Positions 7,587 to 16,380 of a stretch of 20,027 nucleotides of DNA are shown here, in pieces. Location of the stretch: the NCBI GenBank assembly GCA_964389205.1, contig CAYMDH010000055.1:1-20027 (forward strand), read 5' to 3'. Position numbers and translations under genes: made by a program. The stretch's first letter is position 1. Every line of letters starts with the position of its first letter. Under the pieces are notes generated by a model. That model was not told the origin of the DNA. It worked only from the letters and a program-made list of their open reading frames with translations, and did not search any database. The stretch comes from Leptobacterium sp964389205. Its GTDB lineage: Bacteria > Bacteroidota > Bacteroidia > Flavobacteriales > Flavobacteriaceae.

Positions 7587-8577
7587 AATAATTTACAGCT
7601 GGACAATTACAATCATAAGGTTTTGTTCCTGCTCCTAATAAATTGACACCTAATGTAATTTGGTGAAAACCTCCGTTAGAAATTCTAATATCTCCTGATT
7701 GATATGAATAATTATATGCAAATACAAAATTCTTGTAATTTACTCCTAAGATAGGGGTAACTAATTGTAAACGTTGATCTTCAAGATCTCCATTGAGATT
7801 AAATTGCGCTCCATCAAAACTTCTTCGATAAGATACCCCTCCCCAAACCTTTCCAAAATTAACATCTTTATATACTTTAAAATTGACATCTATAGTACTT
7901 TCATTAGTGAATTCTGTAGCTTGGAATAAAAAAGAAGGTTCGTATTGCCATTCGTTTTTTCCAAAAACATATCCTGCTGAAACTAAATATCTTCTTAGGT
8001 TATCAAACTCTTGAGCAGTAAATAAATCTCTACCTGTACCCAGAAGGTTTTGTACAGTAAAATGAGTATAAAATTCTAAAAAATTATATGAAGCACCTAT
8101 ATCTACATTAAAATAAGACACACTATTATTGGTTCCAGAAATAATTGGATCAGGTTGAATAGAAAAGAACTCTGATTCATCTAGATTACTCTGTAAAATA
8201 CCTACATTTAAACCAAAAGATAATTGATTTACCTCTCGTAAATCTCTAGAAAACAACAAATGATGTGCATATGTAAGACGTATTCCTGTTTGCGAATGAA
8301 ACCCATTTGTTTCATTGAAAAGAATAGCACCAACAGCACTACTTTCATTTAACCTAACATGACCATTTAATGTTTGTAAATTAGGTGCATTATCTACATC
8401 AAACCATTGCTGTCTCGCAGTCAATCTAATTTTAGCTCCTTGTCCTACACCTGCCATTGCTGGATGTATGAGGTAATAGTTGTCTGATAAATAATCAAAG
8501 AAAACTGGTAATCCTTCTTGTCCAGAACTAGTTGTTAAACAGAAAAGAAACGAAGCTATTAAAAAACACTTTTTCAT
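7585..8577 (-). CDS. PorP/SprF-family type IX secretion outer membrane protein
   Basis: This 330-residue protein has a signal peptide (about 1-19, ending TTSSGQ) and a beta-barrel pattern of alternating hydrophobic strands throughout. Family landmarks are the N-terminal segment YYLIHPAMAGVGQGAKIRL (the NPAMAG-like motif, here HPAMAG) followed by ARQQW, and the late segment SNGGFHQITLGVNL. In Flavobacterium johnsoniae, SprF is needed to secrete the adhesin SprB. PorP/SprF-like proteins typically sit next to T9SS substrates with a type B C-terminal domain. Exactly that is seen here: the gene begins one base after the stop codon of the 1395-residue type B protein, so they form one transcript. 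It is probably the dedicated outer-membrane partner of that protein and perhaps of its paralogue. The short tail with Cys-Asn-Cys after the last strand is unusual. Confidence 0.93.
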   Translation of the reverse strand: MKKCFLIASFLFCLTTSSGQEGLPVFFDYLSDNYYLIHPAMAGVGQGAKIRLTARQQWFDVDNAPNLQTLNGHVRLNESSAVGAILFNETNGFHSQTGIRLTYAHHLLFSRDLREVNQLSFGLNVGILQSNLDESEFFSIQPDPIISGTNNSVSYFNVDIGASYNFLEFYTHFTVQNLLGTGRDLFTAQEFDNLRRYLVSAGYVFGKNEWQYEPSFLFQATEFTNESTIDVNFKVYKDVNFGKVWGGVSYRRSFDGAQFNLNGDLEDQRLQLVTPILGVNYKNFVFAYNYSYQSGDIRISNGGFHQITLGVNLLGAGTKPYDCNCPAVNY

Positions 8578-8578
8578 A

Positions 8579-11500
8579 TTATCTTTTTAAAGCAAAATGG
8601 CCCGTTATTCGTCTTGATATATTATTTTCAATAAAATCAATTGAAAACCAATAATCAGTTGACGGTAATTGTTGACCGTTAAAAAAACCATCCCACCCTT
8701 GACTTGCAGAGTTAATTTGACTTATTAATTTTCCAAATTTATCAAAAACAAACAAGTTCACAATATTTAATCTTTCTCCTCCTATTATATTCCATGTGTC
8801 ATTAATCCCATCTCCATTTGGTGTGAAAAATCGTGGATAATCTATTACAAAAACATTTAATGTAACACTTCCGCACCCATTTACATCTTGAATTGTAATA
8901 ATATGATTTCCAGGAGAAACGTTCTCAAAAAAGGCAGGTACCTGAAAAGGGCTATCATCAATACTAAATTGATAATCTCCTTCTCCTATAACGCTCACTT
9001 CTATACGATTATTTTGTGCGAATGCAGGAGTTACCAATTGAGCACTAAAAGTAATAGGAGGGGAAGATCTTTCTACTTCTATTTCATCAGTGTTTTCACA
9101 CCTTGTATTTACGTTTGTAATCGTCACGCTGTAGATGCCTGCTTCATTCGCAACTAGAAAAGGATTATTTTCATTTGGTAATTGAACTCCATTGAATTGC
9201 CATACATAATTAAAACCCGTAGCAGGAAGTTCTGTATCCAGAGTAGGCGCATTTAACACATCTCCCGACTCATCAACACATAACAAAGCTGAATCTGCCA
9301 AATTAGGTTCTGGTAATAGATTAACTACCAAGGTAGCTGTTGTAGTGTTAAAACATCCAATCGGAATATTGGTTACTCTAACAAAAACAGTTTGAGGGTT
9401 AGAACTATTAGTAAAAGCTCCTGTAATTTCATTTAATCCCACTTCTGCATCATTTTCAGTAAGATGATATGTTACTCTATATTGGTTTGGGTCTTGCGTA
9501 CCTAATACCTCATCATCTAATGTTGTCAAATCAAATTGAGCGATCCCATCATTACCTCCTATTTCATCACAAACCTCTAAGGGTGTCGGTAAGTTTGCTT
9601 CTGCCCCTTGTTGCACAATTAATTCTAGCGTTGTATTATTTGTTGTAAAACAATTAGTATTGGTGTTTTCTATTCGTACAAATATTAGTTGAGGATTCAC
9701 TATATTGGTATATAGGTCTGGTAATGGATTACGACCTGTATCAGCATCATCTTGAGATAAATAATATTGAACTTCAACATCAGTTTGATCCCCTATTATT
9801 TCATTGTTTCTTAGTGTTAGGTCAAACGTCGTAAAACCATCTACTACATCATCATCACATATTTCAATCAAACTTGGAGAATTTATTATTGGGTTTATAT
9901 TAATCATCAGATTAAACGATGTAATTATAAAGCAACCTGTCATATTATTTTCAAAACGCGCTGTAATAGTTTGAGGGTTGGATGTATTCGTGAAGTTTTG
10001 ATTTAATCGATTTACATCTGTATTTGCATCCAAATCTGTCTCATGATAAGAGATTGTAAAATTTGCAGGATCAAGGCCTCCTAATATTTCATTGTCTTTG
10101 GTATTTAAATTAAAAGTAAATATATCGTCGTCGTCACAAACAACAAAATCAGTAAGTATATTTTCAGGCGGTAATTCGTTTACATTTAGTTCTAAAGTAC
10201 TTATTCCAAAACATGCATTGGCATTTTCAACACGCGCAAATAATATTTGTGGATTCGCTACGTTCAAATACCTATTAGGTAAACTGTTCTGTTCCAATTG
10301 AGCATCTTGTAATGTTAAATAATACGCTACATTCAATCCAGCAGGAGCAGCAGTCAGTACCTGAGTATCCCCATCAGATAATGTAAAAACTACCGAACCA
10401 TCTCTGTTATCATCACAAAGTGTTAATGATGCGTTTGAAACATTTGTAGCTGTGGTGGTTAAGGTCACTTCTGCAATTCTGGAGCAGAATGTTGTGTTAT
10501 TCGCTACAGTCACAAAAAGAGTTTGAGGGTTTACCGTTGTAGTAAAAGGCGAAGGGTTTTGTGGATTATTTTCATTTTGCGCATCAGCTAAATTTAAATA
10601 ATACGTAAATGTAAAGTCTGCTGTATTTCCTCCATTAATCACATCTATATTTGCCTCATCTAAATTATAGATAGTAAATCCATCCGGAATTCCATCTACA
10701 TCGCACTGTAAGAGATCTACATTACTTACAATTGGTAATGGATTAACTAAAAGATCAAATGTAGCCACACTTAAACAATTTGTCATTGTATTTCTTAAAC
10801 GAATAAAAACAGGTTCTCTGTTTGGAATTACATTCGTATATAACAGAGGTAATGCATTTATGCCTACTTCTGCATCAGTTCTGTTTGTATGATAGCTTTC
10901 AACAATAACATTTGCCTGTCCATTCAATAAATTTGCATCTCTAAGACTCAAATCAAATTCGACAATTCCATTTGTATCATCACCATCTTGGTTATTATCA
11001 CATATTTCTATATTAGCCACAGCATTAATAACCGGTGGCAGATTAACAATTAAATTGAACGAAGAAGTCACAAAACAATTTGAGTTGTCATTATCTTGAA
11101 GTCTCACGAAGATTTCCTGTGGGTTTGAAATATTATTAAAACTATTATCAGGCAATGGAGCATTGGACGTATCTGCATCTATCTGTGTTAGATGATAGGT
11201 TACTGTAACAGAAGCAGAATCATTAGTTCCTATTGCGTCTAGAGTTCTGTCAGATAATATAAAATTAGCTATTCCATCCTGATCAATATCACATTGAACA
11301 ATATCGTCTAAAACGGGTATTGTTAATATAAATGTAGATACCATAAAACTATCCGTAACAAAACAAGTTTGTGTAAGATCTGCAATACGTACAAAGATTT
11401 CCTGTGGATCTTGTGTATTTGTATATGCTGCTGCATTCAGGTTTCCTGTATTATTATCAGCTCCATCTTGAGTAAGGTGGTAACTTATAACAAAAGCATC

Positions 11501-12766
11501 AGGGTCCTGAGCTCCCAGAATTAATGGAGTATTTATTTCTAAATTAAACGTTTCACTTCCATCTCCCCCTTCATCACACGCCTGAAGATCTTCAGGAGGA
11601 GATTCAATAATGGGCGGTGTTATAAATTGAATTGTAATCTCATCATCAAAAGTACAAGTTCCCAACAATTCGCCTTCTACTCTGTATACACCAGAAATAT
11701 TTACAGTAGTTGTGGGGTCAGTTTCATTTACAGCAGGGTTTGTATCATCCGGTAACGGTTCAAAAACATTAGTTGTAGTATTGAACACGAACCAATTATA
11801 TGTTGCACCATCTATTGTAGCATCTAATATAATAGGAGTTCCATCACATCCTGGGTTTCCAGCTTCAATGGTACGATCTTCTCCTAAACTACCTCCTAAA
11901 TTAAAGCTTCCTGCTTCTAGAAAAACAGCAGAATCTAATGACCCATCAGATTGATCTGCGATTACCAATTTAATTGTATAACTTTCTCCTGGAACAACAT
12001 CTCCCCTCGCTACCAAAGATACTGTTTGTCCATTAAAATCGATAGCCGAAGTAGCTGCATTTGCTCCAAAATTATACCGATCAAAAAATTGAGCATTTTG
12101 AGCATTACATCCGGTAGAAACCCCAGTAATTGGTGCTACTTGAGGACGTATTGTCATTGTAGTAATAGAGATGTTCGTATTTGGAACAACAGCTAGGTTC
12201 CTTGAATTTCCAGCAGCATCTGTTAAGATAAAAGCAAATGCATCTGAAAATTGACATTCAAACAATTGGTTATATTCTTCTGACGCAAAAATAAAATTGA
12301 AACTGATTTGATTTGCTTGTGATACAAAATCGAATGATATACTAGACGCATTAAATGTATCTCCCGTAGCTAATCCTGCTATATTTTCTAGATCATTATC
12401 TCCAGCCCATAATTGTGGAGGTAAGATAAATCCCCCTCCTTCGTTTAGTGTGAAATTAGGGTCATTTCCATTTCCGGGGTTTCGCATTCCAGCAGATCTC
12501 GCACTACCTGTACTTAATACAACGCCTCTTTCGAAAGGGAAATTAGACATGCCTCTTTCAAAAAATCCTATGCCATTAATATTAATAGCTTGAGCAGGGA
12601 TAATTCCTGTAGACGACATCCAATTAGAAGTAGTCGCACAAGGGCTATCTATCAAAACGTCTTCTACCAATTGTTGTACTGTAAAAGAAGTGTTGCTTAC
12701 ATCAATTTGCGCATGTAAAAATGAGCAAGATATTATTAGAATGATTAATAAAAGAAATCTCTTCAT
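8579..12766 (-). CDS. Giant T9SS type B surface protein with choice-of-anchor L domain and eight repeats
   Basis: This 1395-residue secreted protein starts with a signal peptide (MKRFLLLIILIISCSFLHAQ). Residues ~25-290 form a choice-of-anchor L-type region (LVEDVLIDSPCATTSN; FERGVVLSTG; FIFASEEYNQ; DAFAFILTD). An Ig/PKD-like segment follows (~295-385), then eight repeats of about 95 residues (~394-1160), a divergent ninth unit (~1160-1235), and an SprB-like segment (~1240-1308). The last ~86 residues are the gliding-type T9SS type B sorting domain: PRFFTPNGDGINDTW, FDKFGK, GWDG, DYWF, and the terminal GHFALKR. It should cross the outer membrane by T9SS and act as a surface adhesin or filament. 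There are only six lysines in the whole chain. It is co-transcribed with the SprF-like gene downstream and is a paralogue of the 788-residue protein upstream. The function assignment (adhesion, gliding or matrix) is inferred. Confidence 0.92.
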   Translation of the reverse strand: MKRFLLLIILIISCSFLHAQIDVSNTSFTVQQLVEDVLIDSPCATTSNWMSSTGIIPAQAININGIGFFERGMSNFPFERGVVLSTGSARSAGMRNPGNGNDPNFTLNEGGGFILPPQLWAGDNDLENIAGLATGDTFNASSISFDFVSQANQISFNFIFASEEYNQLFECQFSDAFAFILTDAAGNSRNLAVVPNTNISITTMTIRPQVAPITGVSTGCNAQNAQFFDRYNFGANAATSAIDFNGQTVSLVARGDVVPGESYTIKLVIADQSDGSLDSAVFLEAGSFNLGGSLGEDRTIEAGNPGCDGTPIILDATIDGATYNWFVFNTTTNVFEPLPDDTNPAVNETDPTTTVNISGVYRVEGELLGTCTFDDEITIQFITPPIIESPPEDLQACDEGGDGSETFNLEINTPLILGAQDPDAFVISYHLTQDGADNNTGNLNAAAYTNTQDPQEIFVRIADLTQTCFVTDSFMVSTFILTIPVLDDIVQCDIDQDGIANFILSDRTLDAIGTNDSASVTVTYHLTQIDADTSNAPLPDNSFNNISNPQEIFVRLQDNDNSNCFVTSSFNLIVNLPPVINAVANIEICDNNQDGDDTNGIVEFDLSLRDANLLNGQANVIVESYHTNRTDAEVGINALPLLYTNVIPNREPVFIRLRNTMTNCLSVATFDLLVNPLPIVSNVDLLQCDVDGIPDGFTIYNLDEANIDVINGGNTADFTFTYYLNLADAQNENNPQNPSPFTTTVNPQTLFVTVANNTTFCSRIAEVTLTTTATNVSNASLTLCDDNRDGSVVFTLSDGDTQVLTAAPAGLNVAYYLTLQDAQLEQNSLPNRYLNVANPQILFARVENANACFGISTLELNVNELPPENILTDFVVCDDDDIFTFNLNTKDNEILGGLDPANFTISYHETDLDANTDVNRLNQNFTNTSNPQTITARFENNMTGCFIITSFNLMININPIINSPSLIEICDDDVVDGFTTFDLTLRNNEIIGDQTDVEVQYYLSQDDADTGRNPLPDLYTNIVNPQLIFVRIENTNTNCFTTNNTTLELIVQQGAEANLPTPLEVCDEIGGNDGIAQFDLTTLDDEVLGTQDPNQYRVTYHLTENDAEVGLNEITGAFTNSSNPQTVFVRVTNIPIGCFNTTTATLVVNLLPEPNLADSALLCVDESGDVLNAPTLDTELPATGFNYVWQFNGVQLPNENNPFLVANEAGIYSVTITNVNTRCENTDEIEVERSSPPITFSAQLVTPAFAQNNRIEVSVIGEGDYQFSIDDSPFQVPAFFENVSPGNHIITIQDVNGCGSVTLNVFVIDYPRFFTPNGDGINDTWNIIGGERLNIVNLFVFDKFGKLISQINSASQGWDGFFNGQQLPSTDYWFSIDFIENNISRRITGHFALKR
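9287..11587 (-). repeat. Array of eight ~95-residue two-cysteine repeats
   Basis: Inside the 1395-residue protein, units begin with a Cys-Asp pair at residues 397, 492, 589, 688, 784, 877, 970 and 1066 (steps of 93-99). Each holds a second cysteine about 70-75 residues later (468, 564, 664, 761, 852, 945, 1039, 1138), usually as Cys-Phe. The shared pattern is CDxxxDG, then FxL, then YHLTxxDA, then YTNxxNPQxIFVRxxN, then CF. Several units start with a calcium-loop-like spacing of aspartates (CDIDQDG at 492-498). The units have diverged in DNA sequence, so the expansion is not recent. One disulfide per unit and Ca2+ binding are inferences. Confidence 0.88.
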
Positions 12767-12970
12767 TTTAATGAGAATTCATAAGAAATTTACAGATATT
12801 AATAAAAAAAGACTTTTTATGCATATATACATATCATATTAACAAAACATCTCATAAAGAAATTAATATTTCGCAATAAACATACTATATTCTATTTAAC
12901 ATAACATTTAATGTTAAAATGCAATTTTATGATTCCAAACAATTTAAAGACAGAAAAGACATAGGAAATA

Positions 12971-15337
12971 CTATCTTTTCAAAGAGAAATGCCCTTTTAC
13001 TTGTTTAATAACATTGTCCTCAGAAAAAATTGCACTAAACCAATAATCATTAGCAGGCATTGCGTTTCCGTTAAACGCTCCATCCCAACCAAATTCTCTT
13101 TGATTTAAAATCTTCAATAATTTTCCATACTTATCAAATATCCGAATTTCTAGGTTAGATAAAGAAGAAAAAGCAGAAATATCCCATAAATCATTAATAC
13201 CGTCTCCATTAGGGGTAAAAAATCTTGGGTAATCTAAAATTAAAACTTCTTCTGATATACTGCCACAACCAAATTCATCAAAAACAGTAATAACGTGAGT
13301 TCCTGCGGGTACATTTTTAAAATTTCCTGATCTTTGAGGATCATTTCCATTTAGAGAAAAAAGATAATTTCCATTTCCTAAAACAGTTCCATTAATTTCA
13401 TTGTTCCCTGAAAAAGGTTGGGAAACAACTTCTACAACTAAAGAAGTTGGTGGTGAAGAGGCATTTACACGTACAGTACGCACCATTTCACAGTTTATAT
13501 TTAAACTTGTGATTTTTACAGTATAATTTCCTTCACTGCTATAAAAATATGATGAAGTTGTTTCTCCTGTAATTATATTAGCATCTATCGCTTCTATGCC
13601 TGTATACCATGTAAAAGAAAAGCTAGCTTCATCTAAACCCGTTTCTATAGCGCTTAAAGGCAATAATGCATTTCCATCTCCATCCAAACATAAAGAGTAC
13701 TCCTCCAATAGTGTTAGTACTGGAAACTGTACAACGTTTAATTCTAAAGGGAAAATAACAGAGCAACTATTCCCAAATGCTTCAGCTCTTACGTAAATAA
13801 TTTGTCTAAAAGCTTCCTCATTAGAATATGAAGTTATGTTTGCAATGCGTCTATTAGGCGCGCCTTGAGCAGCTTCAGATCGGTTTCTATAGAAGTACAG
13901 CTCTATATTGGTGGCTCCGTTTAAAATATCATTTTCACTTTGTGTTAAATCAAAAACTGTAACCCCATCATTATCATTATCACAAAGTGATAACGGTATG
14001 GGATTAATATTAATAGCTGGAAATTGATTTACTTCCAATTGAAGAGTTGTAAAAGAACTACACCCAAAAGATGATATACCTTCTACAATTATTTCTTGAG
14101 GGTTTGTTTTACTTCTGTAGTTTTCAAAATTGACAATAGGGGTTCCTGATACAAAATCTGCTTGAGATTCGTAATAATTAAAAGATATCGTTGTATCGCC
14201 TCCGCTAATTTCTTCATTTTTGTCACTAAGGTTGAAAATCTGTGAAAGATTCCCATCTGTACTACAAGCTTCTAAAGAAGTAGGTTCAATAAGTGCTGTT
14301 GGAGCTATATATTCTACTATAATTTCATCAAACCCTGAACAACTTCCGTTGACATTAAAATCTACTCTATAAACACCTGCTTCATCAACTCTTAATACAG
14401 GATCATTTTCACCAGCAATTACAATTCCATCTTTACTCCACACATAGGTTGCCGCTCCAAAAATATTAGCATCAAGATCCAAAAAATCTCCTTCACATAT
14501 AGGGTTATTATTAGCTACTGTTCTGTCTTCTCCTAAATTGGCATTCACAACAAAACTTCCACCTTCAATAAAAACAGTAGAATCTAGGTTTCCATCTTGA
14601 AAATCTGCAATTACTAGTTTTATGGTATATTTTTCTCCAGGAGTTACATTAGCGCTAGCAACCATGGGTATGGTTTGTCCATTTAAGCTAATTGCAGATG
14701 TAATTGGATCGTTATATGTATCAAAAAATTCTTCATTTTTTGCTTCACATCCTCCGTTTCCTGTTATAGTTTCATGTATTTCTGTAACCTTAACCGGGAT
14801 GTTTGTACCTGGAATAACAGCTAAGTTTCTAGAAACACCATTAGAATCTGTTAATATAAAAGCAAATACATCAGAAAATTGACATGGGAAATTTAAATAG
14901 TACTCCTCAGATGCCAAAAGAAAATTAAAACTCATTCTATTAGAGAACGGAACAAAATCAAACTCGAGGTATGATGCATTCTGTGTAGTTGCTGTTTGTG
15001 TAATGTTTTCAAGATCAGAATCTCCAAACCAAGGCTCTCCTACTCCATCTCCTGAAAAATTATCTATATTAGGCCCTACTACATTAGAAGCCCTTCCTGT
15101 ACTAAGAATAATTCCGTTTTCAAATGGAAAATCACTATTATTTCTCTCAAAATAGCCAATTCCGTTTATACCCACAGAAGTACCTGTACCACTTTTAAAA
15201 TTAGAAGTAGTAGCACATGGACTATTAATCAATACATCCTGAATCAGCTGCTGAGACGTATGTGATGAGTCGTCTACAGTGATTTGAGAATACAGATTTG
15301 CCGTGAAAAAAACGAATAAAATGCACAGTTTTTTCAT
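12971..15337 (-). CDS. T9SS type B surface protein with choice-of-anchor L domain
   Basis: This 788-residue shorter paralogue of the next gene on the same strand carries a signal peptide (MKKLCILFVFFTANLYSQ) and a choice-of-anchor L-type region at ~25-265 (LIQDVLINSPCATTSN; FENGIILSTG; LLASEEYYLN; DVFAFILTD). These are followed by an Ig-like segment (~270-343) and two repeats of the same two-cysteine family (Cys358/Cys426 and Cys452/Cys525, the second with CDNDNDG). A third divergent unit spans ~550-625 and an SprB-like segment ~630-700. The T9SS type B sorting domain fills ~703-788 (PRFFTPNGDGINDLW, FDKYGK, GWDG, DYWF, ending GHFSLKR). Its stop lies 204 bases before the start of the giant paralogue, with no terminator seen between, so read-through is possible. 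A cell-surface or secreted adhesive role is inferred from the domains. Confidence 0.92.
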   Translation of the reverse strand: MKKLCILFVFFTANLYSQITVDDSSHTSQQLIQDVLINSPCATTSNFKSGTGTSVGINGIGYFERNNSDFPFENGIILSTGRASNVVGPNIDNFSGDGVGEPWFGDSDLENITQTATTQNASYLEFDFVPFSNRMSFNFLLASEEYYLNFPCQFSDVFAFILTDSNGVSRNLAVIPGTNIPVKVTEIHETITGNGGCEAKNEEFFDTYNDPITSAISLNGQTIPMVASANVTPGEKYTIKLVIADFQDGNLDSTVFIEGGSFVVNANLGEDRTVANNNPICEGDFLDLDANIFGAATYVWSKDGIVIAGENDPVLRVDEAGVYRVDFNVNGSCSGFDEIIVEYIAPTALIEPTSLEACSTDGNLSQIFNLSDKNEEISGGDTTISFNYYESQADFVSGTPIVNFENYRSKTNPQEIIVEGISSFGCSSFTTLQLEVNQFPAININPIPLSLCDNDNDGVTVFDLTQSENDILNGATNIELYFYRNRSEAAQGAPNRRIANITSYSNEEAFRQIIYVRAEAFGNSCSVIFPLELNVVQFPVLTLLEEYSLCLDGDGNALLPLSAIETGLDEASFSFTWYTGIEAIDANIITGETTSSYFYSSEGNYTVKITSLNINCEMVRTVRVNASSPPTSLVVEVVSQPFSGNNEINGTVLGNGNYLFSLNGNDPQRSGNFKNVPAGTHVITVFDEFGCGSISEEVLILDYPRFFTPNGDGINDLWDISAFSSLSNLEIRIFDKYGKLLKILNQREFGWDGAFNGNAMPANDYWFSAIFSEDNVIKQVKGHFSLKR

Positions 15338-15360
15338 GATAGATTTGGGTAAATCAGACT

Positions 15361-15368
15361 CAAATATA
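15361..15368 (-). promoter_or_regulatory. Candidate -7 box for the surface-protein cluster
   Basis: TATATTTG on the minus strand matches TAnnTTTG and lies 24 bases before the start codon of the 788-residue protein. No good -33 TTG is seen. It lies in an 80-base divergent gap with a plus-strand candidate at 15393-15400. Confidence 0.35.
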
Positions 15369-15392
15369 TTAAAATGAATCTATATCTTTTCG

Positions 15393-15400
15393 TAATTTTG
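15393..15400 (+). promoter_or_regulatory. Candidate -7 box for the NifU-like gene
   Basis: TAATTTTG matches TAnnTTTG, 17 bases before the ATG at 15418, implying a leader of roughly ten bases. A -33 element is not obvious. Confidence 0.35.
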
Positions 15401-15417
15401 TAAAAAAATTAATAATA

Positions 15418-16335
15418 ATGCAGGAAATTGCTATTAAAATACAGCCTACAAGCCATCCAACAATATTAAAATTTGAAGCTAATATCTTTCTTACAGAACA
15501 TAAAAGTTATGAATTTAAAAATATTGATGAAGCAAAAAATTCACCCTTGGCGCAACAATTGTTTTACCTTCCTTTTGTAAAAACAATTTTTATTTCTGGG
15601 AATTTTATTGGCATAGAACGTTATGACATTGTTGCTTGGGAAGATGTTCAAAATGAAGTTTCAGAACAAATTGAAAATTATTTAAATACAGGGCAAAAAG
15701 TAGTTATAGAGGCAGACGCATCTACCACTAAAAAAATAGCTGTTACAATATATGCAGAAAGTACGCCTAATCCTTCTGTAATGAAATATGTAGCTAATAA
15801 AAAATTAGTCCCAGCTCCCTATGAGTTTAAAAACATTGACGAAGCAAAAGATGCTCCTTTAGCGCAAGCATTATTTGGCTTCTCATTTGTTAAAGAGGTT
15901 TTTGTAGATGAAAATTATATTTCAGTATCCAAATATGATGTTGCCGAATGGGATGTAATTACAATGGAATTAAGAGAATTCATAAGAAATTATTTGGCTG
16001 ACGGAGGAGAAGTAGTTACTCAAAATGCTATTCAAATGAGTAGTATTACCAGTGCTTCTAAAGATGATTCAGGAGCCTATAAGGAAGATTTAGACGATAC
16101 CTCAAAGCAAATAATTGATATAATTGAAGAATATGTAAAACCTGCTGTAGCTAGTGACGGTGGGAATATTGTATTTGATTCATATGATGAAAATACCAAA
16201 ATAGTAAAGCTTATATTACAAGGTGCTTGTAGTGGTTGTCCATCTTCTACTTTTACACTTAAAAATGGGATTGAAGCCATGTTAAAGAATATGCTTCATG
16301 AAAAAGTGAATGAAGTAGTTGCTTTAAACGGATAA
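15418..16335 (+). CDS. NifU/Nfu-type iron-sulfur cluster scaffold with duplicated N-terminal domain
   Basis: This 305-residue cytoplasmic protein is expected to carry an Fe-S cluster and pass it to target apoproteins. Two Nfu N-terminal domains stand in tandem, at ~5-96 and ~106-200. They share the core YEFKNIDEAKxxPLAQxLF and the ending ENYL/RNYL...G...VV. The second keeps the family's TPNP motif (STPNPSVMKY); the first has lost it (TSHPTILKF). The C-terminal NifU domain (~230-303) has the cluster-binding CxxC at Cys271 and Cys274 in GACSGCPSS, preceded by VKPAVASDGG. Length is above that of single-N-domain Nfu proteins because of the duplication. It is transcribed divergently from the surface cluster and lies 45 bases upstream of the dodecin gene, so the two may share a transcript. 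Confidence 0.93.
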   Translation: MQEIAIKIQPTSHPTILKFEANIFLTEHKSYEFKNIDEAKNSPLAQQLFYLPFVKTIFISGNFIGIERYDIVAWEDVQNEVSEQIENYLNTGQKVVIEADASTTKKIAVTIYAESTPNPSVMKYVANKKLVPAPYEFKNIDEAKDAPLAQALFGFSFVKEVFVDENYISVSKYDVAEWDVITMELREFIRNYLADGGEVVTQNAIQMSSITSASKDDSGAYKEDLDDTSKQIIDIIEEYVKPAVASDGGNIVFDSYDENTKIVKLILQGACSGCPSSTFTLKNGIEAMLKNMLHEKVNEVVALNG

Positions 16336-16380
16336 TTCTTCTAAATTTATAGACTACATTAATCCATTAAATTAAAAAAC

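Noticed and set aside
11712..12196. Plus-strand open frames of about 80 codons inside the giant surface gene
   Set aside because: They lie antisense to well-conserved coding sequence and show no recognisable protein character. They are shadows of the real gene.
8579..12766. CRISPR-like or recent DNA-level tandem repeats in the surface gene
   Set aside because: The repeats exist only at protein level; their nucleotide sequences have diverged too far for a CRISPR array or a recent expansion.
12903..12915. Small inverted repeat AACAT-TTA-ATGTT between the two surface genes
   Set aside because: The stem is only five A/T-rich pairs with no T tract, so it is not a credible terminator.
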